DNA from: Owenia fusiformis
Lineage: Eukaryota; Annelida; Polychaeta; Sabellida; Oweniidae
Direction of reading: 5' to 3'
Assembly: GCA_903813345.2 (NCBI GenBank)
Contig: CAIIXF020000001.1
Coordinates: 62,081,885 to 62,145,884 of the forward strand
Length of the DNA: 64,000 bases
The position numbers were made by a program, and so were the translations under genes. Below the pieces are notes generated by a model. It was not told where the DNA came from. It saw nothing but the letters and a program-made list of their open reading frames with translations, and made no database searches. Below are positions 49,144 to 60,940 of this stretch, piece by piece. Within the stretch, counting starts at the first letter, position 1; every line of letters starts with the position of its first letter.

Positions 49144-49715
49144 CTAGTTGGGTGTATATAAGTTATAACACGTTCCAACAAAGTCAGTTACTATGTCAAG
49201 GAGGGTATTTTGAGAATCTCGACAGAGGGTGTTTTCAAAAATAAGATATTCTAGTTGGTCATTTTGATTTGTACATGTATTTGTATCATAAAGTATGTTA
49301 TTTTGTCTCAGTGCAGCGAAAATATCATTTCTTTCATTTATATGGCGTGGGCAAGAAATGAGGAAGTGTTTTGTACTTTCAGGGGATCCACAAGGACACT
49401 TATTATCATTAACTCCTGTAAAGTTGTGTGAGAAAAAGTGATCTCTTAACATAAAATCAACCCGTAGTCTGTTGATGATTTTTTCCTTATTCCTTGAAAG
49501 TTTGAGCTTGGTTGTTGGGATAAAATTAGGAAGTATTAATGAACGAACAGCATTTTTGAAACTAGATGGTTGGTAAATCTCTTACTAGTTGGCTTAGGTT
49601 GTTCCATTGCTTTATAAGGTTTAGGACTGGTGCATTGAGAAGTCTAGTTGTAACTTGATTGGGTATCTTAAATGGTAAAGAGTGTCTTGTTGTCCTAGTG
49701 GCGTTTTTTATATAT
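49144..49715 (-). pseudogene. Non-LTR retrotransposon reverse transcriptase C-terminus, frameshifted
   Basis: On the minus strand 49452-49144 encodes RDHFFSHNF..KCPCGSPESTKHFLISCPRH..ER, the cysteine/histidine-rich tail typical of CR1/L2/Jockey-type LINE polyproteins. Upstream, after one frameshift near 49572, come KNAVRS, WNNLSQL and, nearest 49715, RTTRHSLPFKIP, in the usual family order. It ends in TAG and has no intact upstream domains. It is a 5'-truncated LINE relic about 360 bp downstream of the KCNE-like gene, in opposite orientation. Confidence 0.8.
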
Positions 49716-49859
49716 ATCAAAAATATCGCAAATGTATTTAGCTACCAAATTTATAAAATTTATTTTGAACATTATTCGAAGATTTTTTTTCTTTTCCTCT
49801 TTCTTTTCACTAGGGTGAATATAACTAAGGGTGAATATAACTAAGAGTTATATTCATTG

Positions 49860-50340
49860 TTCAATGAATTTCCCCCAAATTTACCATTTCACTGCTTCAA
49901 GTAGCAATATAACATTTTATAATATTAATAATAAAGTAATGTATGCATATATATGTTTTGATATGTCAATATAAAGATGGTAGATATTACATTGTGATAT
50001 ATATTATGAATTAAATAATATATACTGCGTTTTTTGAATTGCCCGCAGTGGTGGTGCATTGTGAAATAGAAAATTATTAGATTTACCCCCGGTATCAAGT
50101 AAAAGATAAGCCACAGCGTAATAAGCGGTTTAAGTGCGCTTATGAACTGCTTTTGTTGAAAACGTGTGACCATGTACATGTAATTTGCATCGTATGGACT
50201 CATTGTTCGTTTTCGTGATAGCTAGAGGGAATGCTTATTTATGATAGTTATGATAGTTGGAACTTGATGCCAATAGAAAAATACTTATACGATATCCGTG
50301 CATTTTTGCATATTCTTAATTGGATGTCTATCCAAACTGT
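49860..50340. other. No gene recognised
   Basis: AT-rich sequence between the LINE relic and the dispersed repeat. No supported signal. Confidence 0.4.
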
Positions 50341-50344
50341 TCTA

Positions 50345-50535
50345 ATTAGAATTTTGATGATACCATTTTCCAATTTTTAGATATAATTTTTATTCTCCCC
50401 TACCCCAATTTTTTCAACAATTTTACTATTTTGATGTTTGTGCCGTTGGTAGGTGGTTGCTAGACAACATCACAGACCAAAATTATATTGGAACAATACC
50501 AAGTTATTCATACATCTGCATACTAAATCACTGAT
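50345..50535. repeat. Dispersed repeat, copy 2 (copy 1 at 15622-15812)
   Basis: Same order of words as copy 1, with substitutions and one-base indels. The X-box-like word is changed to gttgctagacaac. Confidence 0.75.
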
Positions 50536-50549
50536 TGCCATTTGTTATC

Positions 50550-51130
50550 CCATCGAACGAAGTTCGGAGGGATGTAGGGAACGCCTCCGTCCGTAGCATT
50601 CCTTGGCGACAATTTTTTTGAATTTGAAAGCTTTAGTAGCTGTTCCCCAAATAAGAATACAATAATCATATGGCTATATCAGTCCGTCCGGGCGATAACT
50701 CAAATACCGTTGGCCCGATTTTGTTCATATTTTGTACACATACGCCCTAAGGGGGAAGTATTTCTGCTCGAAACCAAATTTTCAAAATGGCCGCCCGCTT
50801 TTTACGATTTTTGCTCCACAAGTAGTGGAGCGATTTTGTTCATATTTGATATTTTTACGTGTTATTTTACGCTTTTTACTATAACTCGAAAAGTGGTGGA
50901 GCGATTTTGTTCATATTTGATATGGGAATGCTCATACATACCACAATGTCAAATGCCACTTTGGGTAGTAGGCGGCCATTTTGAAAAATGGCTGCCATTT
51001 TCACGTTTTTTTTACTACAACGTAAAAGGAGTGGAGCGATTTTATTCATGTTTGATATCTGAATACTATCAGCATGTCACACTGTCTACGTGAGCGACGT
51101 GAGATTTTTGCTTTTCGATGGGATTTGCTA
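50550..51130. repeat. Repeat with cgaacgaagttcg head and ggagcgattttgttcat units
   Basis: It starts near tcgaacgaagttcggaggga. The phrase tggagcgattttgttcatat recurs near 50826, 50898 and 51032, with aaaatggc words between. It is of the same kind as the repeats at 6300-6830 and 45.6-46.6 kb. A 127-codon open frame here is a by-product of the repeat. Confidence 0.65.
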
Positions 51131-51609
51131 CGCTTTGCCGTTGCTGTTGTCTAGTTGTATATCTTGAAATGTAAATGCTAAATACAAAAACAGAAAATTG
51201 AGAATATATCACAAAATGTCAAACATTAACACACTCTAGGTCACGTTGACCTTGATTTGACTTTTGTTCACCTACTTGGGTCTAACTTGAGTCTGTAGCT
51301 AAGTGGATGAGGTTCCCGAGAGACCAAGTGTATTTTGGGGACATCAGTCCTATTTGCCACACGAAACATGATTCAAGCTTCTTTTGAATGTTGAGAAATA
51401 AAATAACATTATTCGCTTGAATACGATGCTGCCAGTATTCTTCTTCTTTAAGATATATTTGCCTTTTGACAATGTTATTCAACAAGCTTTTTTGTATTCT
51501 TTAAACACTATTTGATCATACGAAGATATCGACGTATTTTAGAATGTCGTATTTAACGACGATTCTCTCGATCTTATGATATCGCTGATAAAACCAGAAT
51601 GATAAACAT

Positions 51610-51765
51610 AAATAGAGGATATTCTATGATTTATGAGTGATATGATTTTTATCCACGAATGCATATGATATCTGCACGAGTGAGCGTAGCGAGAGAGTGC
51701 AGATATCAATATCCATCGAGATGATTAAAATAATATCACGAGTAAATCATAGGGTGTTCTTTTTA
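51610..51765. mobile_element. Palindromic element
   Basis: tatgatttatgagtgatat on the left pairs with atatcacgagtaaatcata on the right, and tgatatctgcac with gtgcagatatca around the centre gagtgagcgtagcgagaga. It is non-coding. Confidence 0.65.
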
Positions 51766-51769
51766 TTCC

Positions 51770-52755
51770 ATAGTTAAAGTCATCATCAGAATCGTCGGGA
51801 ATTAAGTGATTTAAAACAAATTTTCCAAACGATACGGCGATATTGACACTTAGCCTCGTTTTGAGTCTGAAGTAGCAAAAATCCATAATTCATAGCATAC
51901 GGCGCCGTATGTCATGGCTAAAACACCGTATGCTATATCATATTTTACCACTGATTACAAAAATACCGTTCTTATTTTGATATGTTATCCTATGGATATC
52001 ATGCTAACTATGGAATAATCTAGTATATATGAGGCTAACCTGAATGGTCGTAGCCAGGGAGAGGGGTGCGATCTCCGACCCCCTGAGAAAAGATTTTTTA
52101 ATGCAATTTATAATGAATCGGATCCTTCGTCGCAAGAACTACATCAGAGGAGACTGGCCTTTTGTCTCAAATTGTGCAGTGTTGATATATCGAGATTTCA
52201 CAAGCAAAATCCTCTTGCGTAGTTTTCAGCAGTATACCGTTAAAAGGCCCACATGGCGTATTTTCAACGTTTTTGGGCAAAATAAAGACTTACATTTGAA
52301 TTTCATAGTATGTCCAATGTATTGATAAGAACCTGATCTTTCATTTGACACCAACAACAGCAACAGCTCAAATAGACACATCAAAGCTTACAATAAATTA
52401 TCAAAATATATATTCGATCTGTCAAGCTTAATGTATCAAGTTTTTATCAATGTCATTGAAAGATGGCGAAGTTGTTTGTATTACATAATACATTCATTTT
52501 TATAGAAGTGTCGCCACCTTTTAAATCAAAAGTAATTTAAAACATGCACTTTGTTTAACATGTGCATGTACTACTAATGATCTCTGAACTTCAAATGCTT
52601 TTTTCTCTGTGAATTTCTTGGTTCAATATTAAAGCAAATCAAACTTTGTGTGAGTAGCATGTTTCAATGGTTATTTTTTTCATTTTTCTACTAAATTAAG
52701 TTTAATGGGCATTTAATCATAAATGCTACAATACTTGTATGTGGAACTACAGTAT
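51770..52755. other. No gene; contains copy of a dispersed repeat
   Basis: 52310-52680 is homologous to 56850-57036 plus 57342-57570 (ttgacaccaa, gaaagatggcgaagtt, gatctctgaacttcaaatgc). It therefore shows the state without the insertion found at 57037-57341. Around 52045 there is a cgtagccaggga fragment like the GC-terminal MITEs. Confidence 0.6.
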
Positions 52756-52758
52756 CTA

Positions 52759-53681
52759 CAGTGCGTATAAAAAAACGCAACATATTGTTATCTCGGAAAA
52801 GCACAAAACCAGTGATAACAGCATTGATTTCATTCACTGCACCATAAAGCCATGTGTCTCCTCTTTACAATTATATATCATTCATTGGTATTTGGTCATG
52901 GTTGGGCGAGTAATCATTCCATTTGCAAAGTGGGCCAAAATTAGTTTGGGACAAAGTTAAAAACATCGCAAAAGTCAGTGTTCGGAGCCCGATGCAATAT
53001 TGGAAGAAAACATATGCTGACCGCATCCTTTTCATTCAATGTACCAAAAAGCCCAATTACTCCACTTTGCATTGGAATATCATTCATTCACAGGGAGTCA
53101 TCTCTGGCCGAATAATCATTAATTTTGCAAAGTGGGGCAAAATTCAGCTCGGACCCAAGTTTCAAACATTCCAAAATCAGTACAAGGGGCATAGGGGCTA
53201 TTGGAAGAAGGTGTGACAGGTGTGGCATAGACAGTAACGTGTTCATACTCATACTCTTGCAATGCGCTCATCTGTCCATGTCATGCATAGTTCAGCCCTG
53301 AGTCATCTGTGGGTTAAACCAGAGAAAAGCAGCCCATGGGCAATTCTTTCTCGAGGTTTTGCAATATCTGGTGGAGGAATTGTGAGCACAGATGCTCCTG
53401 AGATAGCTCCAAAAGAAAAAATCACAACAATTCAAGTCAGGGGAACTTCCATTGGCACATAGCCATTGCACTGATTTTTTCAATATCTAAAACTTGGTCC
53501 AGAGCTGATTTTGACCCACTGTGCAAATGGAAGGATTTCTCACCCAACCATTACCACATGTGAAAGAATGACATATCATTGCAAAGAGGAGAGACGTGGC
53601 TTTATGGTATATTGAATGAAATTGATGTAGTTTTGTGATTTTACGAGATAACTACTTGTTGCGTTTTTTTGATACGCCCTG
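52759..53681. mobile_element. Deleted Tc1/mariner element, about 0.9 kb
   Basis: The ends are CAGTGCGTATAAAAAAACGC and GCGTTTTTTTGATACGCCCTG-type, flanked by TA on both sides. About 200 bases at each end are inverted (ataaagccatgtgtctcctc against gaggagagacgtggctttat). The interior has an imperfect duplication and a transposase remnant at 53292-53483. The element ends about 115 bases beyond the stop codon of the PAN-domain gene, so that gene's 3' UTR may run into it. Confidence 0.8.
53292..53483 (-). pseudogene. Mariner-type transposase C-terminal remnant
   Basis: The minus strand reads SSPDLNCCDFFFWSYLRS, the degraded form of the conserved SPDLN-x-CDFFLW block that contains the third catalytic aspartate of IS630/Tc1/mariner transposases. 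After a frameshift the neighbouring frame continues IPPPDIAKPRERI. No other transposase block survives. Confidence 0.75.
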
Positions 53682-53796
53682 TATATCTTATTGCTCTTAT
53701 TCAAAACCGCAATGGATTGGTCAAGCTTTTGCAAGGAGTTCGTCAAGCTATACATTAGCTTTTCAATATAAAGTTGCTGTAGAAAAGTTCAGGAAA

Positions 53797-56700
53797 CTAT
53801 TTTGTCTCTTCATTTTTGAACATTTGCAAACCCCATCCGCCAGTATTTTTACTTCTGTACCGTTGTACTGCATACATGATCACAATCCCCAGAAGTAATC
53901 CCAGAACCATCATTCCAATACTAAGACCAGCAACCGTACCTGCAAACACAAAACTTGATTTGACCTCATGTTTGGGTAAATTGGTCTTAATCCATCATTC
54001 CAATACTAAGACCAGCAACAGTACCTGCAAACACAAAACTTAATTTGATTTCATGTTAGGGTAAATTGGTCTTAATCCATCATTCCAATACTAAGACCAG
54101 CAACAGTACCTGCAAACACAAAACTTAATTTGATTTCATGTTAGGGTAAATTGGTCTTAATCCATCATTCCAATACTAAGACCAGCAACAGTACCTGCAA
54201 ACACAAAACTTAATTTGATTTCATGTTAGGGTAAATTGGTCTTAATCCATCATTCCAATACTAAGACCAGCAACAGTACCTGCAAACACAAAACTTAATT
54301 TGATTTCATGTTAGGGTAAATTGGTCTTAATCCATCATTCCAATACTAAGACCAGCAACAGTACCTGCAAACACAAAACTTAATTTGATTTCATGTTAGG
54401 GTAAATTGGTCTTAATCCATCATTCCAATACTAAGACCAGCAACAGTACCTGCAAACACAAAACTTAATTTGATTTCATGTTAGGGTAAATTGGTCTTAA
54501 TCCATCATTCCAATACTACGACCAGCAACCGTACCTACAAACACAAAACTTAATTTGATTTCATGTTAGGGTAAATTGGTCTTAATCCATCATTCCAATA
54601 CTAAGACCAGCAACTGTACCTGCAAACACAAAACTTGATTTGATTTCATGTTAGGGTAAATTGGTCTTAATCCATCATTCCAATACTAAGACCAGCAACA
54701 GTACCTGCAAACACAAAACTTAATTTGATTTCATGTTAGGGTAAATTGGTCTTAATCCATCATTCCAATACTAAGACCAGCAACAGTACCTGCAAACACA
54801 AAACTTAATTTGATTTCATGTTAGGGTAAATTGGTCTTAATCCATCATTCCAATACTAAGACCAGCAACAGTACCTGCAAACACAAAACTTAATTTGATT
54901 TCATGTTAGGGTAAATTGGTCTTAATCCATCATTCCAATACTACGACCAGCAACCGTACCTACAAACACAAAACTTAATTCGATTTCATGTTAGGGTAAA
55001 TTGGTCTTAATCCATCATTCCAATACTAAGACCAGCAACTGTACCTGCAAACATAAAACTTGATTTGATTTCATGTTAGGGTAAATTGGTCTTAATCCAT
55101 CATTCCAATACTAAGACCAGCAACCGTACCTACAAACACAAAACTTAATTTGATTTCATGTTAGGGTAAATTGGTCTTAATCCATCATTCCAATACTAAG
55201 ACCAGCAACAGTACCTGCAAACACAAAACTTAATTTGATTTCATGTTAGGGTAAATTGGTCTTAATCCATCATTCCAATACTAAGACCAGCAACTGTACC
55301 TGCAAACACAAAACTTAATTTGATTTCATGTTAGGGTAAATTGGTCTTAATCCATCATTCCAATACTAAGACAAGCAACCTTCCCTTCAAACACAAAATT
55401 GATTTGATCTCGTGTTAGGGTAAATTGATTTTAGTCAATCATTCCAATACTAAGACCAGCAACCGTACCAGCCTTGTCCAAGTCGGGTCTTTTTTACTTA
55501 TCTTGATTTCTATTATGACCGCCTTGTACCAATGAGAAAGCCACGTGCTTTACCGACCCAATGTTAAAGTCGGTAAATTTGACCAATCAACGACGGCCTG
55601 CAGCTTTAGGTCATTATTATGCACAGTCAAAACAAATAGTTACACTTTTCACGAACAAATCGTGCACAATTGAATTAATTATGAAAATAAAAATATTTTA
55701 CCAGATAAATAAGAATCAGAGATTTGTGGATGCGGGAGCATCGATCGGATCACCCAGAGGTGAGAAGATTTAAAAAAAACGAAATGATAAAACATGATAG
55801 CTACGATCTGAGATTCCGATCAATCACTGAATCAGATCGACGACTATATGGACTAGCAATTTCATCGCGAATTCAGTTTAAAATCAACATTAAATCGCAT
55901 GATTTAATTTATTTTAATGCCTGCTTACATTCGAATGTACATCCAATTACAGAATGTATTGTACAGAAACTCTGAAGCAAGACTGGATCAGCTCATTGAA
56001 AATGTCAAGTCGCAGACCGGTAATTTACTTTATTATGCAGGTAACCTGATAACGTTTTGATTGGTCAATCAGCCTGAAGTCACACGTCGTGTCCACGCGA
56101 TCTTGCCGAGATACCCCTAACAGCGTACGAATTATGGGAATCTCGAAACCGCTGAATAAATTATCATAATATCAGAGATGGTGCATTAGATTGTACAAGG
56201 CGGTAATAATTCAAGATCAGATCAGTAAAAAATACCGACTTGGCCAAGGCTACAACCGTACCTGCAATCACAAAACTTAATTTGCAAACTTAAAGCAAAT
56301 TCGTCTTAACACTATAAAAAACTATAAAATCGAAATCGTATGCCCCCAAACAAAAGGGCAATTCTTATGTAAAACTTGATCTGTGATGTAAAGGTCAAAA
56401 CTACAAATTCAATTATTTCCCACATATCTGATGAAAAATCTTCTGGCATTGGTTTCTGGTCTAGGAAACTCTTGGGTAAAAATGTTAAAAATCTGATTCC
56501 AAAAATCCACAACCAACAACTGGAAAAAGGGCGATAAAAATAACATTAAGAATTATAGACCTATTACTCTCCTTAGTATTGTATCTTAAATTTTGGAAAG
56601 AATAATTCACGAGCAAAGGATGGACCACCTACTTTAGCAGGACCTTACTCGCAATTAATCATTTAATTTCATCAAATTTTGAAAATGGGCTAGATACTCT

Positions 56701-59700
56701 CGGAATATTCCTTGACAGTCTGGCTGCTTTTGATCGTGTTCCGCACAACCTAATGGTCAGAAAACTAATTGGTGATGATGGGTGGATTATACAGCTTAAA
56801 GGAACTCAATGTGTATTATTGGCAAAATGAAGTTTTACCTTTGATCTTCACAATATTTCCAATGGATTGATAAGTACTCGATCTTTCATTTGACACCAAA
56901 AACACCTCATCAGAGAGAGAGACCACATCAGAGTTGACACGAGATTATCAAAAAATATATCCAATCTATCAATTATATTTGTCATGTTTTCAGCAATGCC
57001 AATGAAAGATGGCGAAGTTTTTGCATGACATTATCCCAAGGAGGATTGGCTCCCAGAGTGCAACATCGATATTCTGTCCCATATATGGGCATGTCGTGAT
57101 ACAAAATTTGAATTCAAACAGCCACCATTTTGTTCACTTCAGCATTTGAATCGTGAATTTTGGTCTTGTTTCCGAACGAAAAATTCCAAAACTCAGGAGA
57201 AATGATCGAGATATTGGTTCGAATCTTTTGGACTGTTTATTTTGAATTTATAGTTGGTTATAATTTCAGAAAATAACGACATTTCGACGATTTCATTGTT
57301 GGAAAATATCGAGTTTCGATCCTGGGAGCCAATCCTCCTTGACATTATCCATTATTTTTTGATAGACTTTTCAACCATACGCCATCTTTTGATCCAAGAG
57401 TTATTTAAAACATACACTTTGTGAAAAGTGGTAATTTTTTTTTTTCGATCTCTGAACTTCAAATGCTATTATCTTTGCGAGTGATTTTTTCACTTCAATA
57501 TTATCCCAAATAAAAGATTTTATCATATTTGATTGACTGTGTGAGTAACATGTCTCAAATAATACTTTATCATTTGTTTCAAAAATAGGCATATTGCCTG
57601 TTTAAGATATAATCCGTTCGACTTAACTTTCATTCTATTGCCCCTTATTGAAGATGACATATTGGCCAAACAATAATAATTATTAGAACTTAAGTAAGAG
57701 CTGTCTAAAAAAGCTTGCAATAACGTTCATGCCCCTTTATCTATACGTCATTCTTTTCTTTGCATATCCACTACTTAATTACTTGTAGTTTAGATTGGGC
57801 ATTTAGTAAAATTTACTTTAACTAACCTGGGTTGTAGAATTTGGGCAATGTCCCACTTTGTGGTGCGGATTTCCCTAAAAAACAATAGGAGACACCATGT
57901 TACTCTACAATTATAAAATGTGATGAGAGAACAATAGCTCTTTATTAATGATTAAATGCACGTTGGTTAACCTGAATATCTTACTCTCATAAATAATGCA
58001 CTCTGGATTGTCTGCTAAGTCACTGCTAACCAGATCCACAGGTGAATACATCCGAAAGTTACAAACACTGACTTTAGTTTCGTCCATGCAGTAATCAAAT
58101 GACTTGCACACAAATTCTGTTTCCTCCAAACACGTTTTGGCGCAAGCTTCTTTGCTGACACCACCAATTGATAGTGTAACTCCACTGCGGATTGACTTAT
58201 CCTGATATGGTTTAAACTGTCCAAGTAATGACCCTGAATGGAATATGATAAAATAATAGTTTAAAGATGTGATTAATTTTACTTTGTATATTGATATTTA
58301 TCGAGCAATGGAATAATCGATGCGAGCGTTAATATCAGGATACGAACATCAATCCACCTCATATCATCATTATCATGATGTTCTTTTCCAGAATACCCAA
58401 GTATTTTGACTTTTGTCTTAGTATTCCGACTTAACAACATTTTATTCGAAAATGTTTGACATATGCTCTTGTATTCAAATACTAACCAGCAACTCCTTTG
58501 TTGATCGTTTGAACTATGGCAGAGTAATCGATTTTAATTCACAATACGAATAAAACTGCCACATTTATATCAATACTTACAATTTCTATCTAATATTTCC
58601 CAAATATGGCACTTACTGGACCAATGCGCACATGTGTTATTTATGGGTAACACAGTAGCTTCTTCATCAGTCATGTGCAGTCTACTTAACATGCAGATAC
58701 CCGATGATATACAGAAGTCAAACGATTGGCACTTGAAATCAGTCTCATCTAAGCACACCTTTGCACAAGAGTCAACCGAGTGTTGGTGAATAATTTTATC
58801 ATTCTTGAGCTGGATTACTTTTCCAGGAATGTTTGAGAAATGAGACTTGGAATAAGCTCCTGAAACAAACAAATGAAATGATTGCAAGTATGATTACAAG
58901 TTACTCGTAGGTAATCACCCCATGTACGTTTTAATGCTATTCCTAGTTGAACGCCAGTCGCACGAGGAAAACAGTTTTGCATATTCGAGATGTCATGCAC
59001 GAAAAAACTTGGATGAAACCCATTTATAAACTGATGTCAGATCGTACCTACTCGTCTTTAAAGCAAGAACTGAAGATAAGAAACTTACTTGTATAATGGT
59101 CGCAGAAAGAATGGTTCTTGAAGGAGCCCGTCTTCTCACTGACTGGGCTATGGAGATTACTGAGGAGACAATCTCCGACACTTGGGCAGTAGTTGAACGA
59201 CTCACAGTTGAATTCAAGGTTCATTATACATCTCTTAGCACATTCCTGAAACAGTACATACAGTACTTTTAAAAACTAACCTGACATTTAGCTATAGCTG
59301 GTCAACAGTTAACAAGAAGACAATTACTACTCAGCCCGCCATTTTAAATACAAACATTAGCAGATGACAAGATGATATTGTGATATTCCTAAAAAGCTGT
59401 ATTGTCTTGTTTATTTAATGGCTTTGATATTATAGCTATTTTCATTACGTAACGTATTTTTATATTTCAAAATTTATTTGACACGAGTACTGACAATTCG
59501 ACCATCTGCACCTGTATCGGAATTCCTTTTATAACTTTAAGTGGGTCAACAAACACCATCTGACTAACGTCTTTACCAAACTTTCCCATATAAACATCTA
59601 AAATAACAAAAAACGAAACAAACTCAACGCAGACAATACCTTATGAACATGCTTCATTTTACTTTCTTTGAATATTTGGTTTATATTCATATTCACGATT

Positions 59701-59927
59701 TTTTAATATATGCAAGTCTATTTTAAGTAATTGACTTTCTTTTATAATATAATGTTAGTAGGTCGCATCTTACTATGGACATCTGACCTAAGTATATTTC
59801 AAATAGTTTACATTACATTGTCCATGTGCTTTCAAAGAAGCATTTGGAATATCTTACCATTAACCAAGTGCCCTCGAACATCTGACCTAAGTATGTCTTT
59901 TCTGAGATCTGACGCGGTTAGTGTCAT
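53797..59927 (-). CDS. PAN/apple-domain type I membrane protein, 3' seven exons
   Basis: Exons in transcript order: 59927-59858, 59597-59512, 59245-59089, 58859-58581, 58233-57985, 57874-57827 and 53939-53797, each with AG/GT borders. Phases match throughout (1, 0, 1, 1, 1, 1). Exons 2-3 form one PAN-like domain (IQECAKRC ... CESFNYC). Exon 4 is a second (SCAKVCLDETDFKCQSFDFC) and exon 5 a third (EACAKTCLEETEFVCKSFDYC). Exon 6 is a 16-residue linker. The last exon encodes a membrane span (GLLLGIVIMYAV) and a short tail ending NEETK before TAG. PAN modules bind proteins or glycans, so a cell-surface receptor or adhesion molecule is likely. The start lies upstream and no signal peptide was found. 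The last intron (3.9 kb) holds an acceptor-derived minisatellite, a LINE fragment and two MITEs. Confidence 0.75.
53940..55469 (-). repeat. 85-bp minisatellite made of the last exon's splice acceptor
   Basis: About 18 units follow the true acceptor, with cattccaatactaag spaced 85 bases apart from 53911 to 55440 (one interval is 84). Read on the minus strand, each unit holds the intron end ttttgtgtttgcag and the first 34 bases of the membrane exon (GTVAGLSIGMM), then departs and reaches TAA two codons later. Variation between units is small (cagtacc, ccgtacc, ctgtacc). The last unit is split by the element at 55470-56252 and resumes at 56253. Confidence 0.95.
55470..56252. mobile_element. MITE with 10-bp target duplication, inside the 85-bp array
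   Basis: The ends AGCCTTGTCCAAGTCGG and CCGACTTGGCCAAGGCTA are inverted. CAACCGTACC occurs on both sides (55460-55469 and 56253-56262), and the array unit continues after it. Inverted words (gaccgccttgtac, gtacaaggcggt) continue inward. A 9-11 base duplication is typical of Mutator-like elements. It is non-coding. Confidence 0.8.
56521..56830 (+). pseudogene. LINE reverse transcriptase fragment
   Basis: The + strand reads KKGDKNNIKNYRPITLLSIV, then a stop, then ILERIIHE. In another frame at 56680-56780 it reads LDTLGIFLDSLAAFDRVPHN. These are the early reverse-transcriptase blocks (NYRPISLL and FLD..AFDxVPH) of CR1/Jockey-like LINEs. Stops and frameshifts make it inactive. It sits in the last intron of the PAN gene, antisense to it. 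Confidence 0.8.
57037..57341. mobile_element. 305-bp MITE with perfect 20-bp TIRs and 9-bp target duplication
   Basis: It starts CAAGGAGGATTGGCTCCCAG and ends in the exact complement. ACATTATCC is duplicated on both sides (57028-57036 and 57342-57350). The homologous sequence at 52310-52680 lacks the element, which confirms insertion. The target length suggests Mutator-like transposition. It is the same family as 7878-8131. Confidence 0.9.
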
Positions 59928-60199
59928 CTAAAACAAGAAATAATAATGGTTGAAGACATCATGACTCTAGTTGTAAATGCAATAGGCCCGGGAACATGAA
60001 TATGTTTTACAGGAGACTCAGGAATACATATTTATATCAATAACGCATTGTCTTGACAATGATAGATCCATCATATCATCAAGGTACACTGTCTGGTTAA
60101 ATCCTCATTATAACTGCCTTTTGTTATTTTCATCATTTTCAGCTGATTCATGATGCCATAGGAGCCAGGACTGATTTCTTAGATGTGGCATTTACTCAC

Positions 60200-60245
60200 T
60201 TTGAGAACATTACAGTTAGATGGATGTCTTGGATAAAACTCTAAG
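60200..60245 (-). CDS. Possible additional exon upstream of the PAN gene exons
   Basis: On the minus strand an exon-like segment ends at a strong donor (CTCAAA|GTGAGT) in phase 0, the phase required by the exon starting at 59927. The frame reads FYPRHPSNCNVLK. The acceptor is ambiguous (several AGs between 60237 and 60245), so the start and entry phase are uncertain. Confidence 0.35.
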
Positions 60246-60689
60246 CTAATAAGATTTTTTCAGAGTGGTAGCAAGTTCTTTTTAAGGGGTTGTTCCCCCA
60301 TCCTAAGAATTCAAGCATTGCAGCATAATTTGATACATTTCTTCAATTTAAATATTATTCAAATCAAAAGAAAATCAACACAGATTATATCATACATTAA
60401 ATATTACTGGCACATATGTGTTCACAAATTTTCCAAGGGTATACCTAAAATTTGTCAATCCTAAACATCACATTTAATGAATTTTTTATATTTGAACATG
60501 CCAGAAAACATAAACCTTCTTCAAACGTAGCTGAAATAATATTAAAGGTGCACGAATCAGTGCAGAGGCTAGAATGACTCATGAATGGTAGCAAATATTT
60601 CAGGAAGGCATACATAACATACAGCAAAATCTTGTCCGAGATCGGGAGCTATTATCACGGATAGAGGCAGATAAATTGGTATTCATTTG

Positions 60690-60900
60690 ATTTGAAAACG
60701 ACAACTCCACAGAGTAGCAAATCTCTAGGAAATCTAATAATAATTCATGAATCTGTACAGTCAACTTTGTATATTTACCATCTACTCTTCCCTTCATAAA
60801 TATTTGTAGTAGCATATAACCATTTTGAATTTTGAATTTTCAGTGGCACAAATCAGAAAAAACAATACCATAATTGTGATCTACTCTGAAATTCCTTAAT
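60690..60900. repeat. Dispersed repeat copy related to 44.7 and 45.6 kb
   Basis: acaactccacagagtagca followed by catctactcttccctt matches the sequence split by the MITE at 44755-45601. gtggcacaaatcagaaaaaa then matches the 45.8-46.3 kb tandem repeat. Confidence 0.6.
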
Positions 60901-60940
60901 TAGAGTTTGACATGAAATATTTGTAAAAATAGTCATGTTA

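Noticed and set aside
51282-51485. A-box-like tagctaagtgg and a 67-codon minus frame considered as a SINE or gene
   Set aside because: No B box follows at tRNA spacing and the frame has no family character.
53940-55469. Regular 85-bp repeats considered as a CRISPR-like array
   Set aside because: There are no unique spacers. The entire unit repeats, it derives from an intron-exon junction, and the host is an animal.
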